Below, piece by piece: positions 33,515-42,667 of a DNA stretch of 64,000 bases. Every line of letters begins with the position of its first letter. Position 1 is the stretch's first letter. This DNA comes from Paenarthrobacter sp. GOM3 (lineage in GTDB: Bacteria; Actinomycetota; Actinomycetes; Actinomycetales; Micrococcaceae). The notes beneath the pieces are model-generated. The model did not search any database. It had not been told where the DNA came from and saw only the letters and a program-made list of their open reading frames with translations. The translations under genes were made by a program, and so were the position numbers. The stretch is taken from contig NZ_CP136562.1 in assembly GCF_018215265.2 (NCBI RefSeq), forward strand, positions 2,914,001-2,978,000. The letters run 5' to 3'.

Positions 33515-33671
33515 GCGGAACGTGAGCGAGCGTCGCGCCCAAGCACGCGGAACGTGAGCGAGCGTCGCGCCCAAGCACGCGGAACGTGAGCGAGCGTCGC
33601 GCCCAAGCACGCGGAACGTGAGCGAGCGTCGCGCCCAAGCACGCGGAACGTGAGCGAGCGTCGCGCCCAAG
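33515..33671. repeat. Five tandem 32-bp repeats between two initiator tRNA genes
   Basis: The unit, about GCGGAACGTGAGCGAGCGTC followed by GCGCCCAAGCAC, starts at 33515, 33547, 33579, 33611 and 33643. The copies are identical except that the last is cut short and joins TTTCCGGGG. Each junction can fold into small hairpins (CACG-CGGAA-CGTG and GCGA-GCG-TCGC). There are no variable spacers, so it is not a CRISPR array. Confidence 0.95.
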
Positions 33672-33687
33672 TTTCCGGGGCAAAACA

Positions 33688-33723
33688 AAAGGTCCGGATC
33701 AGTGTTTACTGATCCGGACCTTT
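33688..33723 (-). terminator. Terminator of tRNA-fMet copy 2
   Basis: A perfect 16-bp stem (AAAGGTCCGGATCAGT / ACTGATCCGGACCTTT) with a GTTT loop lies just 3-prime of the second tRNA. It is a diverged copy of the terminator at 33298-33332. Confidence 0.9.
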
Positions 33724-33729
33724 CTCCAG

Positions 33730-33803
33730 TTGCGGGGACAGGATTTGAACCTGTGACCTCTGGGTTATGAGCCCAGCGAGCTACCGAACTGCTCCACCCC
33801 GCG
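33730..33803 (-). tRNA. Initiator tRNA-Met (CAT), copy 2
   Basis: Identical in sequence to copy 1 over all 74 positions, with the same C1:A72 mismatch and GGG/CCC anticodon stem. The flanks (CGTCGCAAGAACAAC upstream and CTGGAGAAAG downstream on the minus strand) are also nearly the same, so an entire cassette of about 120 bp was duplicated. Confidence 0.96.
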
Positions 33804-33880
33804 TCGCAAGAACAACATTACCGTCCGGTGAATGGCAGACCAAATCCTGGCTACGTGATCTGCATCTCCCTGTACGAGCA

Positions 33881-33921
33881 AGGGCCGGCGCCGGCCCCCA
33901 AAAGGGGCTGGCACCGGCCCT
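33881..33921 (-). terminator. Hairpin at the 3-prime end of the UPF0182 gene
   Basis: AGGGCCGGCGCCGGCCCC pairs, with two internal mismatches, with GGGGCTGGCACCGGCCCT around a CAAAA loop. It lies 17 bases after the UPF0182 stop. Confidence 0.75.
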
Positions 33922-33938
33922 AGCCGTACGCGCTGCTC

Positions 33939-36935
33939 TTAGCTACTGGGCGAAGGCGACGGGGTCGCGCTCGGAGTAGCTCCCGGCGTCGTGGTTGGTG
34001 CAGGAGTGGCACCCAAGCGGTTTTCTGCGTCCACGGCCCTCTTCAGCGCCTCAGAGAGCTTGGTTTGCTGGGCACCGTATCCGGCAAAGTCGCCCTTGGC
34101 CAAGGCTGCCTGACCGTCCTGGATGGCCTTGTTGGCATCATCCAGGGCTGCCTTCAGGTCCGCTTTCGCGTCGCTGGGGCCCGCCGGGGGCGTGGTGGTG
34201 CCCGGAGGAGCAGTGGGCGTCTGTCCATTGTTTGCGACATCGCCGGCCGAAGCGCCGGAGTCTCCGCCGAACAGCTGGTTGAGTGCCTCATCCAGTGTGG
34301 GCGCGAAGCCAATCTTGTCACCGAACGCAACCAGGACACGCTGGAGCGTTGGGTAGGACGTCTCACCCGTCGACTTCAGGTAGACCGGCTGAACGTAGAG
34401 CAGGCCGCCACCCACTGGCAGGGTCAGCAGGTTGCCATTCAACACATCCGAGGCCCCCTGGCGCAGGAGGTTCAAAGCCTGGGACACGGTGGGGTCGGAG
34501 TTGAACTTGTTCTGCGCCTGGCCCGGCCCGGGTACCTGCGTGTCGGTAGGAAGCTGCAGGAGCCTTAGCTGCCCATAGCTGTCCGCCTTCACGCCCTTGA
34601 CGTTTCCGGCATCAGAGTCGGCCGCCAGGAACCCGTAGAGAATGTTCCTCGCACTGCCATTGACCGTCTGCGGGATGAACGAGGACGTCAGCTGGAAGGC
34701 CGGCTTGTCCTGATCCGGCATCTGCAAGGACATGTAGAACGGTGGCTGCTTGACGGCTTCCGAAACGGTGGGATCGTTCGGGACGCTCCAGGCATCGTTG
34801 TTCTGGTAGAAGCTGTCTGGATCCGTGACGTGGTAACGGCCAAGCAGTTCACGTTGGACCTTGAAAAGGTCCTCCGGGTAGCGGACGTGGCTCATGAGGT
34901 CGCCCGACATTTCAGAGAAGGGCTTGATGACCGTCGGGAAGACTTTCTGCCATGCCTTCAGGATGGGGTCCTGGTCATCCCATGCGTAGAGGTTCACGGA
35001 GCCGTCGTAAGCGTCCACGGTTGCCTTGACCGAGTTCCGGATGTAGTTCACCGAGCTGTTGGGCAGAGCGACGGTACGGCCGGCATTGGTCTGCGAATCG
35101 GCGGTGGCATTCTGCAGCTGCTGCGGTTGCGAGTACGGGAAGTACTGGCTGGTGGTGTAACCGTCAACGATCCACTTAACCCGCCCATCAACGACGGCCG
35201 GATAGGCGTTGCCATCCACCGTCAGGTAGGGGGCCAGCTTCTCAACGCGTTCGCGCGGGTTGCGGTCATAGAGAATCTGCGATTCTGCGTTGACACCATC
35301 CGAGAGCAGCAGGTCAGAGGACTGGAACTTGATGGAGTAAAGAATCCGGTTAAGCCAGTTGCCAACGTTCGGCCCGCCATTGCCGTTGAAGGTGTACTGC
35401 GTTTCGCCCCCGCCTTCGCGGCCAACGGGTCGGTCCTGCTCGCGGTTCGGGGCACCATCAGGGGCTCCCACGATGGAGTATTCCGGGGAATTTTCGCCGA
35501 AGTAGATGCGCGGCTCGTACGACGTGTCGTTGCCGAGTACGCCGTTGGACGGGATGCCTGACTGAAGGAACTCCGGCTTGCCGTCCGCGGTGAACTTGTT
35601 GCCCTTTGCGGCGACGACGCCATATCCGTGCGTGTAGACAATGTGCCTGTTGACCCAGGTCTGCTGGTTGGCGCTCAGGCCATCGGGGTTCAGTTCGCGA
35701 ACCGCGATCACTGTGTCCTGGACCTTGCCGTCCACCACGTAGCGGTCGACGTTGAGGGTCTGCGGGAACTGGTAGTAAGGGCGGAACTGTTCAAGCTGCG
35801 CAAACGCCGATGAGATGAGGTTCGGGTCCAGGAGCCGGATGTTCGCCGTTGTTTGGGCGTCGGCGGCCAGCGCACCGGAAGTTGCGTTGGTGGTGGCGTT
35901 GTAAGCCGACACATCAACCTTGTCCAGGCCGTAGGCCGCGCGTGTCATCTTGATGTTGCGGTCAATGAAGTCTTTTTCAAGGGTATTTTCCGAAGGCCGG
36001 ACCTGGAATTGCTGGATGACCCACGGGTAGACGCCACCGGCGAGGATGGCTGTGATGACCAGCATTGCCGTGCCGATTACCGGCAGGCGCCAGCGTCCGA
36101 TGACTGCGGCGATGATGAAGAGGATCGCCACGAGCGCAGCGGCTACCGCAAGGATGGCCTTGGTGGGAACCACCGCGTTGACGTCGGTGTAGAGGGCGCC
36201 GGCCCAGCGGCCTGAATTGCTCTGGACTGTGGTGTACCTGTCCAGCCAGAAGTTGATACCGAGGAGAACCAGGAAAATTGCACCGGTCACGGCGATGTGG
36301 ATCTGGGCGGCGCGGCTGGTGAAGATACCGCGTTCCATGAGCCGGATGCTGCCGTAAAGGTAGTGCGTCAGGATGCCCGCGATACCAGCCACGACGGCGA
36401 TGCTGATGAGGAATCCGGTGACGAATCCCAAGAACGGCAGTGTCATCAGGTAGAAGCTGATGTCGAGGTTGAACAGCGGATCTGTCTGGCCGAAGGGTTC
36501 CTGGTTGAAGAACAACAGGGCCTTTTGCCACTGGCTGGCGGCCGCACTGCCGGCGAAGAGCCCGAACAGGATAGGCAGGCCAATCATGACCACGCGGCGG
36601 ACAGGCTCAAGTTGCGCCTGGTAGCGGTTGAGGTTGTCCCTGGACTCGGCATCTGGAGCGTAGACGGGCCTGGACCTGTACGCAATCCGGATTGCGAAGA
36701 ACACGGCTGCGAACATCATCGCGAAACCAATGAGGAAAGTAATGATCCGGGCAAGGTTTTCGAGCAGATAAACTTCGAAGAAGCCGAGCTGCTGGTACCA
36801 GAGGACGTCAGTCCAGACATTGGCGAAGAAAATGAACCCGACGACGGCCACTGCCACGACAATGAGCGTCGGCGTCAGGGCACCTCGTCTCAGCGGTGAT
36901 CTTCCGGGCGGGTTGGAGCTGGCGGGACGGGACAA
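33939..36935 (-). CDS. UPF0182 (COG1615) large membrane protein
   Basis: 998 residues from a TTG with GAGG 7 bases upstream. The N-terminal 320 residues contain seven hydrophobic helices (first: [30 protein letters not shown]). The following roughly 550 residues form a large extracytoplasmic part with the conserved family stretch [29 protein letters not shown] and [13 protein letters not shown]. The last 130 residues are disordered and Pro/Thr/Ala-rich. UPF0182 members are widespread in actinobacteria and have no proven function; the mycobacterial neighbour order (Rv3193c next to the Rv3194c PDZ protease) is kept here. The long exposed domain suggests an envelope role, which is inference. Confidence 0.93.
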   Translation of the reverse strand: MSRPASSNPPGRSPLRRGALTPTLIVVAVAVVGFIFFANVWTDVLWYQQLGFFEVYLLENLARIITFLIGFAMMFAAVFFAIRIAYRSRPVYAPDAESRDNLNRYQAQLEPVRRVVMIGLPILFGLFAGSAAASQWQKALLFFNQEPFGQTDPLFNLDISFYLMTLPFLGFVTGFLISIAVVAGIAGILTHYLYGSIRLMERGIFTSRAAQIHIAVTGAIFLVLLGINFWLDRYTTVQSNSGRWAGALYTDVNAVVPTKAILAVAAALVAILFIIAAVIGRWRLPVIGTAMLVITAILAGGVYPWVIQQFQVRPSENTLEKDFIDRNIKMTRAAYGLDKVDVSAYNATTNATSGALAADAQTTANIRLLDPNLISSAFAQLEQFRPYYQFPQTLNVDRYVVDGKVQDTVIAVRELNPDGLSANQQTWVNRHIVYTHGYGVVAAKGNKFTADGKPEFLQSGIPSNGVLGNDTSYEPRIYFGENSPEYSIVGAPDGAPNREQDRPVGREGGGETQYTFNGNGGPNVGNWLNRILYSIKFQSSDLLLSDGVNAESQILYDRNPRERVEKLAPYLTVDGNAYPAVVDGRVKWIVDGYTTSQYFPYSQPQQLQNATADSQTNAGRTVALPNSSVNYIRNSVKATVDAYDGSVNLYAWDDQDPILKAWQKVFPTVIKPFSEMSGDLMSHVRYPEDLFKVQRELLGRYHVTDPDSFYQNNDAWSVPNDPTVSEAVKQPPFYMSLQMPDQDKPAFQLTSSFIPQTVNGSARNILYGFLAADSDAGNVKGVKADSYGQLRLLQLPTDTQVPGPGQAQNKFNSDPTVSQALNLLRQGASDVLNGNLLTLPVGGGLLYVQPVYLKSTGETSYPTLQRVLVAFGDKIGFAPTLDEALNQLFGGDSGASAGDVANNGQTPTAPPGTTTPPAGPSDAKADLKAALDDANKAIQDGQAALAKGDFAGYGAQQTKLSEALKRAVDAENRLGATPAPTTTPGATPSATPSPSPSS

Positions 36936-37061
36936 ACTCTGTACCTCATTGGTGTCAGTGAACAGTCGGTGTGCGAGTGATTGACTTTCTCTGCCGCTGG
37001 GATATGGCGGAGGCCGTCATATATGCCACGAGTGGCAGTAAAGCTAAGTTCCACCGTCAGT

Positions 37062-38198
37062 CTAGTTGTTTGTGCAGGTGGGAAGGCCCGCCGTGTCTTG
37101 CCCCGACGCAAGCCGTTCCACTGCGGAGGTCGCGTCGGCGAGCGTTTCGACCTTGACCACCTGCAAACCGTCCGGCACGTGGCCTACGACGTCGGCACAA
37201 TTGGCGGCCGGAGCAAGGAACATGGTTGCCCCGTGGCTGCGCGCTCCGATCATCTTCTGGGCAATGCCGCCAATCGGCCCCACAGCACCGTCGGCAGTGA
37301 TGGTTCCAGTACCGGCTACATGCTTGCCGCCCGTGAGGTCGCCAGGTGTGAGGTTGTCCACGATCCCCAGGGCAAACATCATTCCGGCGCTCGGGCCGCC
37401 GACGTTATCCAGGGAGATCCGCACCTCGAACGGGAACGTGAAGTCGCTTGCGAGCAGCACACCCAGGACGTAACGCCCGGCATCGTTCTTGGTCGGCGTG
37501 ACGGTTTCGGTCACTTGGGTGCCCTTCCGGTCAACGACGACGGCGGCAGGAGCCCCCGCCGCAGCGGCCAGTTCCGCCTGGATCACGCCCATGGACGTAA
37601 TGGTCTTGCCGTTGATGGAGATCAGGCGGTCACCTTCCTGGATCTTCCCTGTCGACGGCGACGGGTCGGACAGGCCGGCGACGGTCAGCCGCTGTTCAAA
37701 CGGGATATCCAGCTCCCGCAACGCCGCGGCAACAGCATTCTCCTGGGACGTCTCCATGGCGATCTCGCCCTGTTGGACGGTCTGCTCCGCGGTTGTGCCC
37801 TTGGGGTAGATGAGTTCCTCTGGATAAATGGCCTTGGAAGGGTCCACCCATGCACGGAAGACATCGAAGATAGTGGCCGGGCTCTTGGGGCCGCCGGTCA
37901 TGACCACAGTTGTGAGGTCCAGGTTGCCACTCGCAGGGAACGACTCCCGGCCGGAGATAGTGATGACCGGCTTGTCGCCATCCTTACCCAACGTGTTGAA
38001 GGTGGGACCGGCCGACTCAATAACGTATGGCACGGGGAGGGCGGCTGCGCCGACTCCAAGACCCACAGCCAACAGGCCGGAGATAACCATGACCATGAAC
38101 CGGCTGTCCCGGGGAGGTGCCGGAGGCACGGAGGAGGGATCGGCGTCGTGTACTTGACGCGGGTCCAATGAGCCCTCGGGGCTGGGCGAAGTAAGCAT
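37062..38198 (-). CDS. YlbL-like membrane-anchored PDZ/Lon-type serine protease
   Basis: 378 residues, ATG with GAGAGG 6 bases upstream. A transmembrane helix at about 33-55 anchors the protein, with the rest outside. A PDZ-like domain (about 150-235, with KIQEGDRLISINGKTI) precedes a Lon-type (S16) proteolytic domain that has the Ser-Lys dyad: Ser270 in DNVGGPSAGMMFAL and Lys315 in GGIAQKMIGA. There is no ATPase domain. The architecture matches B. subtilis YlbL and mycobacterial Rv3194c. It lies upstream of the UPF0182 gene on the same strand and divergent to the DUF2342 gene. Confidence 0.93.
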   Translation of the reverse strand: MLTSPSPEGSLDPRQVHDADPSSVPPAPPRDSRFMVMVISGLLAVGLGVGAAALPVPYVIESAGPTFNTLGKDGDKPVITISGRESFPASGNLDLTTVVMTGGPKSPATIFDVFRAWVDPSKAIYPEELIYPKGTTAEQTVQQGEIAMETSQENAVAAALRELDIPFEQRLTVAGLSDPSPSTGKIQEGDRLISINGKTITSMGVIQAELAAAAGAPAAVVVDRKGTQVTETVTPTKNDAGRYVLGVLLASDFTFPFEVRISLDNVGGPSAGMMFALGIVDNLTPGDLTGGKHVAGTGTITADGAVGPIGGIAQKMIGARSHGATMFLAPAANCADVVGHVPDGLQVVKVETLADATSAVERLASGQDTAGLPTCTNN

Positions 38199-38410
38199 TG
38201 GGACCTCTCTATGCCGGCATTGCGTTTCCGGTTACATGGCTCCAGCCGCCGAAGGCGACGGCGGCATATATACCAAACATCAACAGTACGCGTTCAGACG
38301 TTGTGGCACTGCTTTGCCTACAGCGAACGACGCCCCATCCGGGCAGACAGCGTTGGGCCCGCGCGGTACGGTGAAAGAGATCACCAGCCAGTTCGACGAT
38401 CGGCGGCACC

Positions 38411-39847
38411 ATGACTTCCAACCCCAACAATCCGTCCAATGACGACGAGAATCCCCAGGATCCGCTGGCAGAAATGCTCCAGAACCTGATGGGCGGGCAG
38501 GGCATGGGCAACATCGATCCCGCTGAGCTGGCCAAGGCGGCGGGACTGCCCAACGATCCCCAGCTCCTTCAGCAGATGTTCGCGCAGGTCCAGGCCATGA
38601 TGAGCTCGTCCTCCGACGGCCCGGTCAACTGGCAGCTTGCCCACGAGAATGCACGGCGTGTTGCAGCCGCTGGCAGTGATCCCTCCGTCAGCGCCCACCA
38701 AGCCAAGGAAATCGACGAGGCGCTTCGGCTCGCAGAGCTTTGGCTCGATCCCGTCACCGATCTTTCCGCCACCGGCCTCATTGGCCGTGCCTGGTCCAGG
38801 GCCGAGTGGGTTGAAGCCACCCTTGGCACGTGGAAGCGGCTGACAGAGCCGGTGGCGAACAGCATCGCCAATGCGCTGTCCAACGCGCTCACCCAGCAGA
38901 TGCCCGAGGAAATGAAGTCCATGATGGGCGGTGCCTCGTCCATGCTGCAAAACATGGGCGGAGCGATCTTCGGCATGCAGCTGGGACAAGCCATCGGTGC
39001 ACTCTCCGCCGAAGTGGTCAGCTCCACAGACATCGGTGTTCCGCTGGCCGACCTTGAAATGGCCTTGCTCCCGGCCAACGTATCGAAGTTCGGTGAAGGC
39101 CTCAGCCTCCCGGAGAACGACGTCCGGCTCTTCCTCGCGGTCCGCGAGGCAGCACATGCCCGCCTCTTCGTGCAGGTTCCCTGGCTGCGGGGCCACCTCC
39201 TCGGTGCCATTGAGGCTTATGCCCGTGGCATCCACATTGATATGTCGCGTATCGAAGACCTGGCCCGCGACCTTGATCCCAGCAACCCCGAGGGAATCCA
39301 GGAAGCCCTGTCGCAGGGAGTCTTCACGCCTGAACGCACACCCGTCCAGACGGCCGCACTTGAAAAGCTCGAAACGGCCCTCGCCCTTGTCGAGGGCTGG
39401 GTGGATGAACTAACGGCAGAAGCCACCGCCAACGTCTTGCCGTCCGCCACAGCGCTACGAGAAACGGTCCGTCGCCGTCGGGCAACGGGCGGCCCGGCGG
39501 AGCATGCTTTCTCGTCCTTGGTTGGACTGGAACTCCGTCCCCGACGACTCAGGGAAGCTGCGACTCTCTGGGCAACGCTGAAGGAAGAACGTGGCATCGC
39601 CGGCCGCGACGCCATCTGGCACCACCCCGACTTGCTCCCTACTGGTGAGGACCTGGACGATCCCAAGGGATTCTCCGAGCGGCGGCGACTCGCCGAGGCC
39701 AGCGACAGCGAGGTGGACGACGCCCTGCAGAAGCTGCTGAACGGCGGATACGACACCGATGGTGGGGAAGCACCGGACTCCCCCCGCGGGACAACGGAGG
39801 ACGAGCCGGAGACGGACGACACGGATCCGCAGTCACCGAATAAGTAG
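38411..39847 (+). CDS. DUF2342 / zinc-dependent metalloprotease family protein
   Basis: 478 residues, ATG start. This is the actinobacterial family (COG5282, compare Rv3195) annotated as zinc-dependent metalloprotease or putative hydrolase. Features: N-terminal Asn/Pro-rich tail, MGNIDPAELAKAAG, the central AIFGMQLGQAIGALSAEVVSSTDIGVPL, then FLAVREAAHARLFVQVPWLRGHLLGAIEAYARG, where REAAHxxLF is the metal-binding-like helix; a canonical HExxH is not present. The C-terminal 60 residues are acidic and disordered. Catalytic activity is a family annotation; I can only confirm the family. Divergent from the YlbL-like gene. Confidence 0.88.
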   Translation: MTSNPNNPSNDDENPQDPLAEMLQNLMGGQGMGNIDPAELAKAAGLPNDPQLLQQMFAQVQAMMSSSSDGPVNWQLAHENARRVAAAGSDPSVSAHQAKEIDEALRLAELWLDPVTDLSATGLIGRAWSRAEWVEATLGTWKRLTEPVANSIANALSNALTQQMPEEMKSMMGGASSMLQNMGGAIFGMQLGQAIGALSAEVVSSTDIGVPLADLEMALLPANVSKFGEGLSLPENDVRLFLAVREAAHARLFVQVPWLRGHLLGAIEAYARGIHIDMSRIEDLARDLDPSNPEGIQEALSQGVFTPERTPVQTAALEKLETALALVEGWVDELTAEATANVLPSATALRETVRRRRATGGPAEHAFSSLVGLELRPRRLREAATLWATLKEERGIAGRDAIWHHPDLLPTGEDLDDPKGFSERRRLAEASDSEVDDALQKLLNGGYDTDGGEAPDSPRGTTEDEPETDDTDPQSPNK

Positions 39848-39854
39848 GCAGTAC

Positions 39855-39891
39855 CAACAGTGGCCGTCCCTTCCCGGGGCGGCCACTGTTG
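39855..39891. terminator. Bidirectional terminator between DUF2342 and YgjP-like genes
   Basis: A 12-bp perfect stem (CAACAGTGGCCG / CGGCCACTGTTG) with a 13-base loop, 7 bases after the plus-strand stop and 20 bases before the minus-strand stop of the next gene. Confidence 0.85.
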
Positions 39892-39911
39892 CCTTAAAAG
39901 CTCCTGCTGAA

Positions 39912-40535
39912 TCAGCAGTCGTCGCTGGCCGCCTCGTCGTGGCCATTGCTGTCCGCGCCGGTCGGCAGCCCCCGGGACGTAGCGAAGGCCACACCTTCCA
40001 GAAAAGCCTTGGCGCGCTGCGTTTCCGGATAAGCCTCCACCAACCGCCAGAAGTCGGCATTGTGTCCGGCGACGAGCAGGTGGGCGAGTTCGTGCACCAG
40101 GACATAGTCGATGACCCACTGCGGCATGGGCTGGAGCTTGTTCGAAAGCCGTATGGTGCCATCCGCCGGAGTAGCCGAACCCCAACGCGAGTTCTGGTTT
40201 CCAACCCAGCGGACCGACGTCGGAATTGCCCGCCCGCCAAGATACGTCCGCGAAAGATGCGCGGCATGACTCGCCAGTGCTTGGTCCGTCGCTGGACGTC
40301 GCCTGCCGGCACCTGCCTGGCGCTCCCCCTGCTTCTTGAGTTTGGACAGCATGCGCCCCACCCATTCGCGTTCCTGGGAGGTGGTGAAGCTCGCCGGAAT
40401 GGCCACAACAGCATTGCCGTCTTCCCAGAAGGCAGCGACCGTCCTGCGCCTGCGGGCCGACCTCCGTACTACCACCGGAGCGCCATCTTCAGTGACCAAC
40501 GGGATGCCGGCCGCGGCCGAAGGAGGGCGCCCCAT
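39912..40535 (-). CDS. YgjP-like zinc metallopeptidase (M48-type DUF45)
   Basis: 207 residues. The C-terminal half contains the zinc site HELAHLLVAGHNADFW: His148-Glu149-x-x-His152 with His158 as the third ligand, followed by WRLVEAYP, the WLG/YgjP arrangement of SprT-like proteins. The upstream RWVGNQNSRWGSA segment is the other family hallmark. There is no signal peptide. The ATG overlaps the last base of uvrD2 (TGATG), so it is translated with uvrD2 and the DNA-repair genes upstream. A role in protein-DNA crosslink or stress repair is only suggested by this position. Confidence 0.9.
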   Translation of the reverse strand: MGRPPSAAAGIPLVTEDGAPVVVRRSARRRRTVAAFWEDGNAVVAIPASFTTSQEREWVGRMLSKLKKQGERQAGAGRRRPATDQALASHAAHLSRTYLGGRAIPTSVRWVGNQNSRWGSATPADGTIRLSNKLQPMPQWVIDYVLVHELAHLLVAGHNADFWRLVEAYPETQRAKAFLEGVAFATSRGLPTGADSNGHDEAASDDC

Positions 40536-42667
40536 CAGAGCTCAGCGCTCTCAGCGAGCACAGCCAATACAGCCTCACCGTAGCGCTCAAGTTTGGAGGG
40601 GCCAATACCCGCCAAGCCTGCCAACTCCTCAAGGGAGGAAGGCCGTGCCTCGGCAATCGCCGTCAACGTCGCATCGGTGAAAACGACATACGCAGGCACG
40701 TCCGCCGACTGGGCCTCTTCCTTGCGCCATTGCCGCAGGGCATCGAAAGTCTGCTCCTCATACGTGGGAGGACATTGGCTGCAACGCCCAATTTTCCGCT
40801 CGGCTCCGCTGGCGAGCATGCTCCCGCACACCCTGCACGACGCCGGAGCGGCAGCCTTGCGCCGCACAGGACCCGACTTACTGCGTGCATTTGCGGAAGC
40901 CACCGAATCCGGACGAAGCCCATCGAGGAAGCGCGAGGGTTTCCGGTTGGCCCGGCCACCCGGAGTACGCGCGGTGGACCACGACATAGTGAGGTGCTTA
41001 CGCGCACGGGTGATGCCCACGTAGAGCAACCGGCGCTCTTCGTCCACGTCCTCTGGAGTGTCAGCGAAGGAAATCGGCATCAAGCCTTCGCTGAGGCCCA
41101 CCAGAAAGACGGCATCCCATTCAAGGCCCTTGGCAGCGTGGAGTGAGGCCAGCGTGACACCCTGAACGGTGGGAGCATGCTGTGCAACCGACCGCTCCTG
41201 GAGCTCGTTGACGAATTCGGCCAAGGTGAAGGACTCTCCCCGGCTCACAGCAAGTTCGTCGGCCAGCGCGACCAACGCGGCCAAAGACTCCCACCGCTCC
41301 CGCAGGGCTCCCCCGTTATGTGGGGCCGCATCGGTGTAACCAAGCGAGGCGACGATATCCCGCACCACCTGGCCCAGCGATTCCTGGGGGCCCTCGGCTA
41401 CGGCACGGGTAGCGGCACGCAACTGCAATATTGCGTCCCGGACTTCCTTTCGGGCGAAGAAGCGTTCACCGCCGCGAAGCTGGTAGCCGATCCCGGCTGA
41501 AGCCAGTGCTTGTTCGTAAGCCTCCGACTGTCCGTTGGTCCTGAAGAGGATGGCTATTTCGCTGGCCTTGACCCCGGTATTGAGCAATTCCTGGATTCGG
41601 CCCGCCACGACGGCAGCTTCCGCTTCGTCGTCAGGGCACTCCATGAACCGCGGTTCCGGACCGGCGGGTCGCTGCGCGATGAGCTGCAACGGCGGGGCCC
41701 AGGCAGCGTCCGCCGCCGGGCCTCCACTTCGCCGCGAGCCAAGGAGCTCATTCGCCAACTTAACAACCTGCGGGGTGGACCTGTAATCCCTGATGAGCTT
41801 GACGACGGTAGCGCCCGGGAACTTCGCTTTGAATCCGAGCAAATGCTTTGGCGAAGCCCCGGTGAAGGAATAAATGGTCTGGCTGGCGTCACCCACCACG
41901 CAGAGCTCGTCCCGACCCCCGAGCCACAGGTCCAGGAGCCTTTGCTGGAGGGGCGAAACGTCCTGGTACTCGTCCACCACGAAATGGCGGTATTGCTCCC
42001 GGACGGTTGCTGCCACTTTCGGGTCTTCCTGAAGGATCCCCACAGTGATAAGCAGGACGTCTTCGAAGTCGATGACGTTTCGGTCCGTCTTGATATCCTC
42101 GTACGCCTGGAACACCCGGGACACTGCCGTCAGGTCGAAACCTCCGGGGGTTCCCCTGCCTTGGGCGTTTTCCAGGTAGTTGGCGGGTGTCAGCATGGAC
42201 ACCTTGGCCCATTCGATCTCGGCAGCCAGGTCCCTGGTGGAGGCACGGTCAGTACTGAGGCGGAGCCTGCGGGAGGCCTCGGCGATCATGTTGGCTTTGT
42301 GGTCCAACAGGCTGGGCAGCGTGCCGCCAATAGCCTGGGGCCAAAAGAACTGCAGCTGCCGCAGGGCTGCGGCGTGGAACGTTCGGGCCTGGACATTGGC
42401 AACGCCGAGGTCTCGAAGCCTGCTTCGCATTTCAGCGGCGGCCCTAGAGGTGAACGTGACAGCCAACAGTCGCTGGGGGCTGTACACGCCCGAGTGCACA
42501 CCGTAGGCGATACGGTGCGTGATGGCCCGGGTCTTGCCGGTGCCCGCTCCGGCCAGGACGCACAGGGGACCTGTCAAAGTACTGGCTACTTCGCGCTGCT
42601 CTTCATCCAGGCCACCCAGGATGCGTTCCTCAAGGGAGGTACTGGCGTCGAAAAGGTCTGCTGTCAC
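40535..42667 (-). CDS. uvrD2: ATP-dependent DNA helicase UvrD2 (HRDC type)
   Basis: 710 residues. Superfamily 1A helicase motifs are in order: Walker A AGAGTGKT (39-46), motif II VDEYQDVSPLQQ, motif III VVGDASQTIYSFTGA, motif IV DYRSTPQ, motif V/VI LHAAKGLEWDAVF and LLYVGITRARKHL. It is followed by a tetracysteine zinc motif (CRVC...GRCSQCP, about residues 603-628) and a C-terminal HRDC domain (about 640-705). This layout is diagnostic of actinobacterial UvrD2. It is coupled to NudC upstream by a 4-base overlap and to the YgjP-like gene downstream by a 1-base overlap. Confidence 0.95.
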   Translation of the reverse strand: MTADLFDASTSLEERILGGLDEEQREVASTLTGPLCVLAGAGTGKTRAITHRIAYGVHSGVYSPQRLLAVTFTSRAAAEMRSRLRDLGVANVQARTFHAAALRQLQFFWPQAIGGTLPSLLDHKANMIAEASRRLRLSTDRASTRDLAAEIEWAKVSMLTPANYLENAQGRGTPGGFDLTAVSRVFQAYEDIKTDRNVIDFEDVLLITVGILQEDPKVAATVREQYRHFVVDEYQDVSPLQQRLLDLWLGGRDELCVVGDASQTIYSFTGASPKHLLGFKAKFPGATVVKLIRDYRSTPQVVKLANELLGSRRSGGPAADAAWAPPLQLIAQRPAGPEPRFMECPDDEAEAAVVAGRIQELLNTGVKASEIAILFRTNGQSEAYEQALASAGIGYQLRGGERFFARKEVRDAILQLRAATRAVAEGPQESLGQVVRDIVASLGYTDAAPHNGGALRERWESLAALVALADELAVSRGESFTLAEFVNELQERSVAQHAPTVQGVTLASLHAAKGLEWDAVFLVGLSEGLMPISFADTPEDVDEERRLLYVGITRARKHLTMSWSTARTPGGRANRKPSRFLDGLRPDSVASANARSKSGPVRRKAAAPASCRVCGSMLASGAERKIGRCSQCPPTYEEQTFDALRQWRKEEAQSADVPAYVVFTDATLTAIAEARPSSLEELAGLAGIGPSKLERYGEAVLAVLAESAEL

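Noticed and set aside
33515..33671. CRISPR array
   Set aside because: The 32-bp units are contiguous and identical, with no variable spacers, no leader and no cas genes.
33339..33803. Attachment site or integrative element at duplicated tRNA genes
   Set aside because: The interval between the tRNAs is only 317 bases, holds no integrase, and both tRNA copies are intact.
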